Part shown: piece after piece, positions 1 to 9,029 of the stretch
How the letters are laid out: each line of letters opens with the position of its first letter
How positions within the stretch are numbered: position 1 is the stretch's first letter
Source: Oceaniferula marina
GTDB taxonomy: Bacteria > Verrucomicrobiota > Verrucomicrobiia > Verrucomicrobiales > Akkermansiaceae
NCBI RefSeq assembly: GCF_013391475.1
Contig: NZ_JACBAZ010000004.1
Coordinates: 62,001-126,000 of the forward strand
DNA length: 64,000 nt
Direction: 5' to 3'
The notes under the pieces: model-generated
Told to the model about the DNA's origin: nothing
Databases searched by the model: none
Seen by the model: only the letters and a program-made list of their open reading frames with translations
Translations under genes and position numbers: made by a program

Positions 1-666
1 ATTTTTGTGCTCGACGGCAAGCCCTTTGCGGCGCCAGTGGTAATGTGGAACCACCTTGCGCAGTGGGATGTTGTGTTTATACATCAACCAGGCCGTCAGT
101 TTGGCCGTGCGCTCCAAGGTTGCCCGGCGGCTATTCCCCCGGTTTTCGCACATTTCAATCCCGATACTGTAGTTGTTCCCGGGTCCGTCAAAATCAGCGT
201 GCTCACCTTGTTCGTTGGTTGGCAGATGCTGCACACAACGGTACTGGTCCACTGAATAGTGCCAGGTGAGGTACCCGATGCGGTTTCCACCGCGGCGCTT
301 ACGGGCTCTGAGCTTCCCATTGTTCAAGGCCAGCGAGTGGCGCCAGGCATCGGCGCTAGGAGAATAGTTCTGGGTACTGTGAATCGTAATGTAACGAGGA
401 TTCATCCGTCGCGTCACCTTCCGTCCGTGACGCCCTTTCGGGATATACGACTTTTTGACATTCGCCTCGGCATACAGCTTCGTCGGGCTTTTTTTGGGTT
501 TGGAGGGAACAAACATCCCGCCGGTCGAGGCCGTCGCTCCGTAATCCGACCCTGCCCCCGACCTGTCTTTCTTTGTCAGGGACGGTTGGGATGAGCAAGC
601 CGACCAGGTCAACGCAGCCAAAACCGCGCCAACACTCCAGAGCCAAGTACAATTACCCCATTTCAT
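1..666 (-). CDS. N-acetylmuramoyl-L-alanine amidase, CwlA/XlyA-like lipoprotein (C-terminus beyond window)
   Basis: Reading the minus strand from the ATG at 666 gives 222 codons open to the window edge, so the C-terminus is missing. The N-terminus has a hydrophobic segment ending in SAC, a plausible lipobox, then a Ser/Lys-rich linker. The rest resembles Amidase_2 enzymes, which cleave the bond between N-acetylmuramate and L-alanine in peptidoglycan. Visible family motifs are ITIHST (first zinc-ligand His), HYSVD, NYSIGIEMCENRG, and near the edge VVPHYHWRRKG (second zinc-ligand His), close to the 'HxHWSGKxCP' region of CwlA-type enzymes. The Cys-Pro end of that motif lies outside the window. 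A periplasmic cell-wall role (turnover or recycling) is inferred. Plus-strand ORFs here are shadows. Confidence 0.8.
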   Translation of the reverse strand, partial: MKWGNCTWLWSVGAVLAALTWSACSSQPSLTKKDRSGAGSDYGATASTGGMFVPSKPKKSPTKLYAEANVKKSYIPKGRHGRKVTRRMNPRYITIHSTQNYSPSADAWRHSLALNNGKLRARKRRGGNRIGYLTWHYSVDQYRCVQHLPTNEQGEHADFDGPGNNYSIGIEMCENRGNSRRATLERTAKLTAWLMYKHNIPLRKVVPHYHWRRKGLAVEHKN

Positions 667-805
667 GCCGGTAGTATACCGTAAACTTAACTTAACTAAA
701 GAAATGTTTTAAAAAAATTTGTCATCGTCCGGGCCGCAAGGAATTGCGATGATTAACACCACCCCCCAACATAAAGGCAGGTCAAAAATACCGCCCGAAA
801 GGACA

Positions 806-1927
806 TCATTTACCAGCCAGCTGGTATGATGAAATGGCTTCAACCACTTCATTTTCATCATCGGTGCAGAGCAGGTAATCTGCGTATTTTTTCCCCTCTG
901 CCAATTGCGAGATACAATCAAAAAGCATGGTGTCTTGCTGATAGCGCTGCTTACCCAGGAAAACCATCGGGCTCACGTAATCGAAGGTAACGTAGTGGTT
1001 TTGGGTGGCATCCATGAAGATCTCCTGAGTGGTGCCGGCACTTCCAGGGGCATAGATGATCCCGTAATGGGAAATGGCGAGTAAGCCATCTTCCCGAATA
1101 CTATTGGAAAAGTACTTCGCGATTCGGAGTGAAAACAAATTCGTGGGTTCATGCCCGTAAAACCAGGTGGGAACCGCCAGACTTGAGCACCCATGTGGAT
1201 GCATTTCCAGCACTTGCTGGGCTCGCTGCACATAATGTTCATCGGTATAGACTGGAGCTTCACAAAGAATTTCCAGAGCTTCATCCAATGCCTCCACGGA
1301 TGAGTTCCCCATCCATGCTCCCAGATTGGCGGCCTCCATGATCCCGGGACCACCGCCGGAAGCGATATAATAACCTCTCTGGGTCAACGCTCGGGCAATC
1401 AGAGCGACCTTGCGGAAATACGGATCGGTCCGAGGCGTGCTGTGCCCCCCCATGATGCCGACCACTTTCTTTTTACCGTCATTTTCAACCCTCCCTTCAA
1501 GCAAATCGCCCAAGGCGTCATCGATTGCGTGGTCATGGATTCGCTGGGCCATTAATTCAAGCACATCGGCCTGGGTTCTCCCTTGCTCGTGGAAATGATC
1601 GTAAATCCGTTTATCCCGGCTGAGGTCCTCCTCGTGGGTCCAGCCCTCCATCAATTCCTCACGAGAATACAAGGCGTGTCGATGAGGGTGGTAGGGCAAA
1701 CCCGGAATGGTCGGAAAAATCAAAGCTCCTTTTTTCCGCAAACTCTCGAGATCCACGCCATCGGGGAAGCCACAACCAAGGAACACCGCTCCCTCACAAT
1801 CAACTTCGGACCAATCCAAATCCTGGAGCCTAAGGTCCAGGCCCTGAACCACCGCTCCCTTGAGCTTCCCATGCTGACGACGAAATGCAGCAATACTATC
1901 GATCTCTCTCAATACCTGACGTCCCAT
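806..1927 (-). CDS. LOG-family Rossmann-fold protein (possible nucleotide monophosphate nucleosidase)
   Basis: This 373-aa protein starts at an ATG and carries the LOG (Lonely Guy) signature: GGGPGIMEAAN at about residues 192-202 and APGSAGTTQE at about 293-302, where the usual PGGxGTxxE has Ser in place of the second Gly. LOG-family enzymes hydrolyse nucleoside 5'-monophosphates to a free base and ribose 5-phosphate; larger bacterial members such as PpnN act on purine nucleotides. The roughly 150-residue N-terminal extension makes this a long version. It sits 22 bases after hpt on the same strand, so a joint role in purine base recycling is plausible. The exact substrate cannot be read from sequence. 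Confidence 0.75.
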   Translation of the reverse strand: MGRQVLREIDSIAAFRRQHGKLKGAVVQGLDLRLQDLDWSEVDCEGAVFLGCGFPDGVDLESLRKKGALIFPTIPGLPYHPHRHALYSREELMEGWTHEEDLSRDKRIYDHFHEQGRTQADVLELMAQRIHDHAIDDALGDLLEGRVENDGKKKVVGIMGGHSTPRTDPYFRKVALIARALTQRGYYIASGGGPGIMEAANLGAWMGNSSVEALDEALEILCEAPVYTDEHYVQRAQQVLEMHPHGCSSLAVPTWFYGHEPTNLFSLRIAKYFSNSIREDGLLAISHYGIIYAPGSAGTTQEIFMDATQNHYVTFDYVSPMVFLGKQRYQQDTMLFDCISQLAEGKKYADYLLCTDDENEVVEAISSYQLAGK

Positions 1928-1949
1928 AATGTTTCTCCCGTTTTCTCTT

Positions 1950-2489
1950 TTAAGATGAAATCACCTCTTCTTTCAAAATCCCGACATAGGGAAGATTGCG
2001 GTAACGGTCCTGATAATCCAACCCATAACCCACAACAAATTCATTCGCGATGACGAAGCCGGTGTAATCGGCCTCTTTCACCGTATCCCTCGGAATGTCC
2101 TTGGCCAGTAAGACGCAGGTTTTTACATCCTCCGCCCCTTGATCCTTCAGCTTTTTCGTCACTGCCTCCATGGTCAGGCCAGTATCGAGAATATCATCCA
2201 GCAAGAGCACATGTTTACCATGAAGGTCCGGCTGATGGTTATCGAGGAAAAGCACCTCCCCACTACTCTTCAATCCACCATGGTAACTGGAAACATTAAG
2301 CAGTTCAAACTCCATCGGCAAAGGGATATGGCGGATCAGGTCCGCAACGAATAACACAGCTCCTTTCAACAAGGCCACGGCCACCATCGGCTTCCCCTCA
2401 AAGTCTGCAATGATCCTTTCGGCCAACACCACCAGACGGCGACGAATCACATCCTCATCAATCAGAACCTTCTCTATATCCTCATGCAT
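1950..2489 (-). CDS. hpt: hypoxanthine phosphoribosyltransferase
   Basis: The protein of about 179 aa has the type I PRTase PRPP-binding loop VLLLDDILDTGLT (about residues 94-106) and the upstream flexible-loop region around LLNVSSYHGG. It transfers phosphoribosyl from PRPP to hypoxanthine or guanine in the cytoplasmic purine salvage pathway. I chose the ATG at 2489 (MHEDIEKV) because HPRT proteins begin close to this point and an AGGG lies a few bases upstream; a start at 2525 would add 12 residues. It follows the UbiA-like gene by about 50 bases and precedes the LOG gene, suggesting cotranscription. Confidence 0.88.
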   Translation of the reverse strand: MHEDIEKVLIDEDVIRRRLVVLAERIIADFEGKPMVAVALLKGAVLFVADLIRHIPLPMEFELLNVSSYHGGLKSSGEVLFLDNHQPDLHGKHVLLLDDILDTGLTMEAVTKKLKDQGAEDVKTCVLLAKDIPRDTVKEADYTGFVIANEFVVGYGLDYQDRYRNLPYVGILKEEVISS

Positions 2490-2537
2490 GGGTCGAACCC
2501 TAGCAAAAAACGGGCGGGCTTCCAACCGCCATCCTGA

Positions 2538-3467
2538 TCAAAACACCAAAAAGATCGGGAGAGGGATCAAAAGCGCGATATCAGCCAGAACCCGCTGGGC
2601 GTTTGCGGAAAAATGGTCACGATAATGGTTCACCCCCTGCAATACAGCTGCCGCAACCATCACGGCATAATAAAAAGGTTTGGAATATTCATCCGCATAC
2701 ATGGCGGCAAACACCAGGGAGCCTCCGGCAAGCACAATCAAACCAAAGGTCAGGGTGGACTCATGCCCATACGCGGTTTCTTGATCCGGAGCCGATTCCG
2801 CTCGCTCCCATAAATCAATGGCGGTGATGTTCATCATACAGAGCAAACCAAAGATAAGCATTTCCCGGCACTGGTGGAAGATCACGAGTAGTGTCCGAAT
2901 CACCATCCAGCCAAAATTCCAAATGGCGTCAATCAATCCTGTGTTCCTCATGGCGTACACCACGTCATTAAAATCCGTCACCAATAAGCTCGCGTTGGCC
3001 GCATTCACCGGAATCCCCACCCCCATCGCAAAAATCATCCCCGCCAAGAAATTCTTCACAAAGGGGACATCGCGCCCTTGAAAAAAGGCCACCAAAAAAT
3101 ACAAACCACATAACATGATCGCCACCAAACCGGCTGAAAACATCGAGCGGGGTAACACATACAGGGCCTGGTACATGCAAGCACTCCCAATCCCCAGAAC
3201 CAAGACCACCAGCAACCACCTCCATCGCCAGTGAAACGCATGTCTGGGCGAAGACTCCCGGATATCCGGATGACTCCAACCATCAAACAATCGGTCGGCC
3301 ACATACACACACCAGATAGCGGCCGGAAGCACCCACCACGCGGTCGGGTGCACATACTCCACCCTCAAAGCCCGGGCCAACATCCACATCCACGCCACCG
3401 CCACCAGCGGAGCGTCCAGGCTCAACAAATTGGGCAATAACCAGATTGGAGGTCGATTCTTTTCCAT
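2538..3467 (-). CDS. polytopic membrane protein, UbiA prenyltransferase-like
   Basis: The 309-aa protein is almost entirely hydrophobic, with roughly eight predicted membrane segments. It carries DRLFD at residues 58-62 after a hydrophobic helix, which resembles the first Asp-rich motif of UbiA-superfamily prenyltransferases, and NITAIDLWER near residue 215, a weak match to the second. UbiA enzymes attach isoprenoid chains to aromatic or other acceptors in the membrane. The second Asp motif is poorly conserved, so the assignment to a working prenyltransferase is tentative. Neighbours give no substrate clue. Confidence 0.5.
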   Translation of the reverse strand: MEKNRPPIWLLPNLLSLDAPLVAVAWMWMLARALRVEYVHPTAWWVLPAAIWCVYVADRLFDGWSHPDIRESSPRHAFHWRWRWLLVVLVLGIGSACMYQALYVLPRSMFSAGLVAIMLCGLYFLVAFFQGRDVPFVKNFLAGMIFAMGVGIPVNAANASLLVTDFNDVVYAMRNTGLIDAIWNFGWMVIRTLLVIFHQCREMLIFGLLCMMNITAIDLWERAESAPDQETAYGHESTLTFGLIVLAGGSLVFAAMYADEYSKPFYYAVMVAAAVLQGVNHYRDHFSANAQRVLADIALLIPLPIFLVF

Positions 3468-3537
3468 CGGTGTTCTTCCTTCTGTCGCCGCCCGCGAGTT
3501 GGGGAATCGACCGTGCGACGGGAAGGTTTATTCGAAA

Positions 3538-3789
3538 TTAGTGTTGGTGACCGTCATGGCCGTCTTTGGCTTCAGCCGAGGAGTCCTTGGTCTTTTTATC
3601 GGCCTGTTCATGACCTGAATGATCTTTTTTATCACCATGGGTATCATGCCCGCCATGACCGTGCTCTTGCACAGGGTACAGGCGCTTGGTCCCCTTCTCT
3701 TCTCCTTGATCTTCCCACTCATGACGTTCACAGGAAATGAAGGAGAACAGACCGACGATAGCGAATGCACTGATGATGATTTGTTTCAT
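3538..3789 (-). CDS. small histidine-rich lipoprotein
   Basis: About 83 aa from the ATG at 3789 (MKQIIISAF); a start at 3804 is also possible. The N-terminus is a signal peptide ending in FISC, a typical lipobox. The mature part begins CERHEWED and then becomes low-complexity His/Asp/Lys/Gly, with runs such as EHGHGGHDTHGD and KDGHDGHQH. Clustered histidines suggest binding of divalent metals such as zinc, nickel or copper, but this is inference. It lies between the UbiA-like gene and the large repeat lipoprotein gene, all on the minus strand. No named family recognised. Confidence 0.65.
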   Translation of the reverse strand: MKQIIISAFAIVGLFSFISCERHEWEDQGEEKGTKRLYPVQEHGHGGHDTHGDKKDHSGHEQADKKTKDSSAEAKDGHDGHQH

Positions 3790-3851
3790 GTCAGGGGTTT
3801 CCATACCGCATCCCGACAGGAAAGCAAGGCGACATTACCCCGGAATTTTGG

Positions 3852-5936
3852 CTATTGCGTCAGTATCCCGGATTCGGGCGCGTCCCAGCGAATCCTCCAT
3901 TCCTCCTGCCATACCGGAAACCATCGTTTTTCATCTGCGAGCTTCCCCAGCGGTGTCTGCCCACACCTGCGAACCAATGCCTTGTAATAACGATCCGCCC
4001 GCTCCGGATCCTGAGCGGCAATCCACATCCCGGCCTGCCAAAACATCGCTGCCGCCCGAGGGTCCTGCCGGGGCAGCAGATGAGCAGCCTTCCATGCCAA
4101 CTCCCCTGCATCATAGTAGTGAACGGGGGTCATCGTCGTGACGGAGCGACCATAGCGCTTCAAACGATTCAACTCCCCCGCGCTCATCGAGGGCACGGGC
4201 TCGGGCACATCAAAAGAATGGTATGGCTCCATCAAGCCGGCCGCCACCGCCCGGGGGTATGGTCGGCATCCGTTACTCAACCAGAACAAGCGACGCCCAT
4301 AAGTCACGTGATCTTCGGCTACGGACCATAGGAGCTGGGCACGTTGTTCTTTCGGCAAGGACTCGTCCATTGCCCGGCGGTATCGCTCAACATAAGAATC
4401 GAAGGCCTTCCAATCAGCCTCCGGCAAATAAGTCCGGGCATTTTTAAAATACCGCTCACGAGCAAGTCTACGTCCCAACAACCGGGACAACCATTCGTGA
4501 CCAGCGGCATCTTGAATGTTTTGTTTTCGAACGTATACCAACAACTCCTCAACCCCCATCAACGACTCGGCAACATAGGCAGCATCACTCATGAAGCCAC
4601 CATCCAGAAACGCACGCAACGCCTCCGCATATTTTTCCTGAGCCAGCAAAACCGCCGCATAGTCACCGTAGGCAAATGTCCGGCGCTGGCGGAGCCACTG
4701 CTTCTTACCCGAAGTGGCATAGAACTCGCTTTCCCAAATTTGCTCACCACCATCCTGCTCGGGATCGATCAAAGCAAGATAGGATGCAAATGACTTTTCA
4801 GCCTGTGCAAAACGTCCCCCCTTGGCCTCCAATTTACCCTTCACCCAGTAAACGTCCGGATTCTCTTTCGCAGCCAGAGCCGCGTATCGCAAAGCCTGCG
4901 CATCCATCCCCGCCTCGTAAGTCACCCGGGCAAGCACCCCCGCCATCTCTTCAGATTGAGCGACTTCATGCCCATCCAAGACTTTCAGCCATGCATCCGC
5001 CATCGACTTGGAGTCTTCCGAATCGTCACCCCAGCGCAAGCCTGAGGCGATCAGCTTACAGAGGTAAAGAGAAAAGGCCTGCCGGCGTTCAGGCTTGAGA
5101 GCACACATCTCCATCATCGCCTCCCCATCCTGTTGCAAGCCCAAATTCAAAACCAATTTTACAGCTCGAGCCGCTTCGGCGGCATCCAAATCCCCCGACG
5201 CCCCCATCTCAAGGTACGTATCCAGCGCCAGTGCATATTCACCACTGAGATAGGCAAAACGAGCCCTCCACCCCTGCCGATTTTTACCGATCTCCAGGCT
5301 GTCGTGAAATCCTTCATCCAGCGACTTTTCCAACTGTTTAAACCAACCCAGCGATTTCCCTGGCCCCGACGACGTTTTTGCCAGCATCCAATACGCCCAA
5401 CTGGTCCGGTACATGCGTTCATCACCGGGCAGTGCCAACAACTCAATCCAAGCACGCCGGGCTGCAGCGCTATCGCCTCGATGGTAGGCGATCGCCCCCT
5501 CAAGATAATGTTGAAATTCACGTGGCAACTCCTTGAGCCAAACATCCAACTCCCACTTCTTTTTTAAGGCAGCGAAATCCTGATCCTTCAATTGATCAAT
5601 CCCCTGCATCTGCAAACGGCACCGACAATAAGCATCAAAAAACTCATCGTTCAAACCGGGAGCTGCAGCATCCAAATCCAGCTTATCCACCTCCAATGTC
5701 CGGGATCGCTGAGCATCCAATTGCCAGAGCCCCTTCTCCACAGCCGGAGGAGGCTCATTGGCCAGAGGAAACATCGAAGACAAGGCCGTAGGTGATGCTT
5801 GAAACAACTTATTCCCCCAGCCCAGCATCCGAATCGGATACTCAGGGCTACAGGCCCACACCATGCCCCAACCTGCAAGCAACGAAGCGAGCCACGCCCC
5901 CTTTCCTTGCGACCACAACCATTCCTTAGCCATCAT
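3852..5936 (-). CDS. large TPR-like lipoprotein paired with the DUF3142 protein
   Basis: The 694-aa product starts at tandem ATG codons (5936 and 5933). A hydrophobic signal segment ends in VWAC, a probable lipobox, followed by SPEYPIRMLG. This resembles the 'CGPDFPxxLL' start of a little-studied family of repeat proteins. The rest is Trp- and Ala-rich helical sequence consistent with degenerate tetratricopeptide repeats (for example residues 340-420). It ends 63 bases before the next gene and begins 47 bases after the DUF3142 gene, so the two are probably cotranscribed. I expect an envelope scaffold, but the function is unknown. Confidence 0.6.
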   Translation of the reverse strand: MMAKEWLWSQGKGAWLASLLAGWGMVWACSPEYPIRMLGWGNKLFQASPTALSSMFPLANEPPPAVEKGLWQLDAQRSRTLEVDKLDLDAAAPGLNDEFFDAYCRCRLQMQGIDQLKDQDFAALKKKWELDVWLKELPREFQHYLEGAIAYHRGDSAAARRAWIELLALPGDERMYRTSWAYWMLAKTSSGPGKSLGWFKQLEKSLDEGFHDSLEIGKNRQGWRARFAYLSGEYALALDTYLEMGASGDLDAAEAARAVKLVLNLGLQQDGEAMMEMCALKPERRQAFSLYLCKLIASGLRWGDDSEDSKSMADAWLKVLDGHEVAQSEEMAGVLARVTYEAGMDAQALRYAALAAKENPDVYWVKGKLEAKGGRFAQAEKSFASYLALIDPEQDGGEQIWESEFYATSGKKQWLRQRRTFAYGDYAAVLLAQEKYAEALRAFLDGGFMSDAAYVAESLMGVEELLVYVRKQNIQDAAGHEWLSRLLGRRLARERYFKNARTYLPEADWKAFDSYVERYRRAMDESLPKEQRAQLLWSVAEDHVTYGRRLFWLSNGCRPYPRAVAAGLMEPYHSFDVPEPVPSMSAGELNRLKRYGRSVTTMTPVHYYDAGELAWKAAHLLPRQDPRAAAMFWQAGMWIAAQDPERADRYYKALVRRCGQTPLGKLADEKRWFPVWQEEWRIRWDAPESGILTQ

Positions 5937-5983
5937 TTATTTACTACTCGTTGCATTTTTTACATCTGTCAGAAAAAATCAAA

Positions 5984-7270
5984 TCATTCCCGGCATTCGA
6001 TGATTCGAAACCCGGCCTCAGGCTGAACATGATAACGGAACCAGGCCACAGCCAAAGACGTTCCCGGCGGCATGGGCCGAGGGTCTCCCCCCTGCCACTT
6101 CAGCACGGCCTTTGAGTCGCGCTCCAAATGAGACACCTTGTATGCTCCCATACCATCAGAAGTAAGGCAATAGCCGGACAACCACGAAACCTGAAGCACC
6201 CTCGGCAATTCAAGATTGGCCACGGTCTTGTTTTCCAGCTTGAGTAGATACATCCCATCATCCTGAGGTTCCATTTTCATCGACCATTGCTTTTCAACCT
6301 CCATCCCCTGCATCACACGCTGCAGGCTGGCCCAAGTCCAATTCATCGACTCACCGTCAACCGGAAGTCGATACCAGATCACGCCGATCATGGACTCAGG
6401 TCGGCTCTCTTCCCATTCCCTAACCAAAGATGCCATTTCTTGGTGATCCGCTCCTCTCAATTGATAGGTCACCCCCTGCCGCAGCTCCTCCCCCTCGGAA
6501 ACAACATCCAGAATCCCACCATCCACCCCTACCCCCACAGCATGACGATACGTAGGTAAGGCAATCAAAAAAGGAACCCCCAACTCACCACACTGCCAAG
6601 CTGCCTCACGCGCCAATTCAGGATCACACAGCCGCTGTCCGCCCCCATATCCTAACAAGCCATGCACTTGCATCACATACCTGTCAGCATACTCCACCAA
6701 CGAACTAAACCCGTCCCGCCCCAACCAGTCTGGCAAACACGTCAGCTCGAGCCGATGATCAGGAAACGCACGGCGAAGAGCAGCGCACAAGCGAACATAA
6801 TCCGAGAGCTTGCCAGAGGGACAGTCGTAGTCGATTTGAAAAACAGAGGTCATCCCGGCATAGTGGCCCAACAAAGACACAATCCGGTCACAACTTTCCC
6901 GGTCCCAGGCGGATATCGAAGCTCCGGAGGCAATCCGGACGGCTAGTGAAACCTCGTGACCACGGGCATAGGCCTCCGGATCTGCAAACCGTTGAACCTC
7001 CCACGAACCATCACCTTTTCGATCCACCTCAGCCACTAATACACAAACTCCGTCGAATTGTTCGGCCCGTTCCTTGACAGCAGCCCCCACCGGATCAGTC
7101 CACACCCGCTGCCAAACATAGACCTCCTGCGCCATCGGTTGAAGCGGCGACGTTTTATTGTCCTTTAGAAAAACCAAAGATCCGACAAGCAAACAGACCA
7201 GAAATCCAGCAACTGACAGCGTCCTTGCTCTTTGCTTATTTTCTATCGCCGCCGATCTCATGATTGCCAT
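5984..7270 (-). CDS. DUF3142-like exported or membrane-anchored protein
   Basis: The 428-aa protein has an N-terminal hydrophobic segment (about residues 18-36, VAGFLVCLLVGSLVFL) acting as signal or anchor. The body contains EVYVWQRVWTDPV near residue 50, QIDYDCPSGKLSDY near 145 and LTCLPDWLG near 175, features I associate with DUF3142. The order of strands and acidic residues suggests a TIM-barrel-like, possibly glycoside-hydrolase-related fold, though no catalytic activity can be claimed. It is the first gene of the minus-strand series and is divergent from floA across 141 bases, which must hold promoters for both. Its companion is the repeat lipoprotein downstream. Confidence 0.55.
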   Translation of the reverse strand: MAIMRSAAIENKQRARTLSVAGFLVCLLVGSLVFLKDNKTSPLQPMAQEVYVWQRVWTDPVGAAVKERAEQFDGVCVLVAEVDRKGDGSWEVQRFADPEAYARGHEVSLAVRIASGASISAWDRESCDRIVSLLGHYAGMTSVFQIDYDCPSGKLSDYVRLCAALRRAFPDHRLELTCLPDWLGRDGFSSLVEYADRYVMQVHGLLGYGGGQRLCDPELAREAAWQCGELGVPFLIALPTYRHAVGVGVDGGILDVVSEGEELRQGVTYQLRGADHQEMASLVREWEESRPESMIGVIWYRLPVDGESMNWTWASLQRVMQGMEVEKQWSMKMEPQDDGMYLLKLENKTVANLELPRVLQVSWLSGYCLTSDGMGAYKVSHLERDSKAVLKWQGGDPRPMPPGTSLAVAWFRYHVQPEAGFRIIECRE

Positions 7271-7411
7271 TCAAACACCTCCCCTTTCTAGCGGCTGAAA
7301 CCCTCAATGCAATCTGGGAAAAACAAATCCTGGCAATTTTGATCATGTTTGCTTGCAAGCCGGTAATTTCCAGACAGAGTAGCTATGATTTTAACCCATT
7401 CCTGAGACACC

Positions 7412-8449
7412 ATGATGCCAGCACCCATTCTAGCCGAACTTCCCATCGGCCCCATCCTACTCGTTATCGCCCTTATCTTCGGATTCGTCTTTTTGATGAT
7501 TCTTCTGAAGTTCTTCAAAACCTGGCTTCGGGCCAAGCTCTCCCAAGCGACCGTCAGCATGGGCAGCCTGATCGGTATGTGGCTTCGAAAAGTCCCCTTC
7601 GGACTGATTGTCGACAGCCGTATCACCGCCGTGAAAGCCGGACTCCCATTCACTACCGAAATGTTGGAAGCCCACTACCTTTCAGGTGGTGACGTTGCCC
7701 ATGTCGTGCTGGCAATGATCGCGGCTGACAAAGCCGGCATCTCCCTCTCCTTTGACCGAGCCTGCGCGATCGACCTCGCCACCAAAGACACAGGAAAAAC
7801 CGTGCTCGAAGCTGTCCGAACCTCCATCAACCCGAAAGTCATCGACTGCCCTAACCCGGCAAGCGGCAGCACCAAAATCACGGCCGTGGCCAAAGACGGA
7901 ATCGCCGTCAACGCCCGCGCCCGAGTCACCGTGCGGACCAACCTCGACCGCTTCGTCGGGGGAGCCACCGAGGAAACCATCATCGCCCGGGTCGGCGAAG
8001 GCATTGTGACCTCCGTCGGTTCAGCCGGTTCCTACAAGAATGTGCTCGAAAACCCGGACTCCATTTCCAAACTGGTTTTACAAAAGGGAGTCGATTCTTC
8101 GACAGCCTTCGAGATTCTCTCCATCGACATCGCGGATGTGGACGTGGCCGATAACATCGGAGCGCGCCTTCAGGCTGAACAAGCCGAAGCCGACAAGCAA
8201 GTGGCTCAGGCAAAAGCAGAAATGCGTCGTGCCGCCGCTGTTGCCGCCGAGCAGGAAATGTCCGCCCGGACCCAGGAAATGCGCGCCAAGGTGGTCGAAG
8301 CCGAAGCCGAGATCCCCATGGCCATGGCCGAAGCCTTCCGCAACGGCAACCTCGGCATCATGGACTTCGTCAAATACCAGAATGTCACCGCAGACACCCG
8401 CATGCGCGATTCCATCGCCGGAGGTGATGCCACTGAAACATCTGAATAA
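7412..8449 (+). CDS. floA: flotillin-like protein FloA
   Basis: This 345-aa protein matches the FloA (YqfA) family: an N-terminal membrane segment (about residues 10-35, [20 protein letters not shown]), a SPFH/band-7-like domain, and an Ala/Glu-rich coiled coil (about residues 250-310, [20 protein letters not shown]). A typical stretch is [16 protein letters not shown]. Flotillins scaffold membrane microdomains and influence envelope fluidity and signalling. Two in-frame ATGs sit at the start (7412, 7415). A small membrane-anchored protein follows 71 bases later with an intercistronic stem-loop between them. Confidence 0.92.
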   Translation: MMPAPILAELPIGPILLVIALIFGFVFLMILLKFFKTWLRAKLSQATVSMGSLIGMWLRKVPFGLIVDSRITAVKAGLPFTTEMLEAHYLSGGDVAHVVLAMIAADKAGISLSFDRACAIDLATKDTGKTVLEAVRTSINPKVIDCPNPASGSTKITAVAKDGIAVNARARVTVRTNLDRFVGGATEETIIARVGEGIVTSVGSAGSYKNVLENPDSISKLVLQKGVDSSTAFEILSIDIADVDVADNIGARLQAEQAEADKQVAQAKAEMRRAAAVAAEQEMSARTQEMRAKVVEAEAEIPMAMAEAFRNGNLGIMDFVKYQNVTADTRMRDSIAGGDATETSE

Positions 8450-8459
8450 TTCCCAAGCC

Positions 8460-8487
8460 GGGGAGAGTCCTTAAACCGGCTCTCCCC
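8460..8487 (+). other. intercistronic stem-loop downstream of floA
   Basis: GGGGAGAG (8460-8467) pairs with CTCTCCCC (8480-8487) around a 12-base loop. There is no T-run after it, so it is more likely a 3'-end stabiliser or partial attenuator between floA and the next gene than a full intrinsic terminator. Confidence 0.5.
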
Positions 8488-8520
8488 GCACACCTTCAAT
8501 CTCACGCCCCCCGACTACTC

Positions 8521-9006
8521 ATGGAATTTGACGGCCAACTGATTTTTCTGCTGCTCTTTGTTTTGATCAGTGGGATCAAATGGTTTGTCGAACAGGTCAA
8601 AAATAAAGGACAAAAACCTCACGACGTCTCAGAAGACCTCGAGGAAATTTACGACGACTTCCGGGAACAGATCCGGCGCCGTCAGACAGAGCTACAGGAT
8701 CCGATCGAAGAACAAGTTCCGCATCACGCCAGAGAGAACACGCCCCCACCCCTACCCGTAGCAGCCCCTGTTCAACAGGAATATATCCCTGACCCCTTAC
8801 CTCAAGTCCGCAAGGTAAAACGTCCCCAACTCAGCGCTGCCGAACAAGCGGCTCTCGCCAACCTCCAGCAGCGTTCGCGCTCAGGCCGCAACACACGCTC
8901 CAAAGGGCAACAAAACATCCGCGATTTACTGAGCTCTCCCCAATCCGCACAGCAGGCCATCCTGCTTCATGAGATTCTGGGAAAACCCAAATCCCTGCAA
9001 AGCTAA
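8521..9006 (+). CDS. conserved membrane-anchored protein next to FloA
   Basis: The 161-aa protein has one N-terminal membrane segment (residues 8-22, IFLLLFVLISGIKWF) followed by a cytoplasmic region rich in Glu, Arg and Gln, a Pro-rich linker (about 75-100), and a C-terminal helix ending in QAILLHEILGKPKSL. That C-terminal pattern, roughly 'AxxxxEILGxPxxL', looks like a signature I associate with small proteins of this phylum. It lies just downstream of floA on the same strand, so a microdomain-related role is possible. No function is known to me. It converges with the helicase gene. Confidence 0.6.
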   Translation: MEFDGQLIFLLLFVLISGIKWFVEQVKNKGQKPHDVSEDLEEIYDDFREQIRRRQTELQDPIEEQVPHHARENTPPPLPVAAPVQQEYIPDPLPQVRKVKRPQLSAAEQAALANLQQRSRSGRNTRSKGQQNIRDLLSSPQSAQQAILLHEILGKPKSLQS

Positions 9007-9029
9007 CAACGGCATCAGGAAACTCCGGC

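Noticed and set aside
7-594. Plus-strand ORFs at the left edge
   Set aside because: The minus strand encodes an amidase with clear motifs; the plus-strand frames are shadows.
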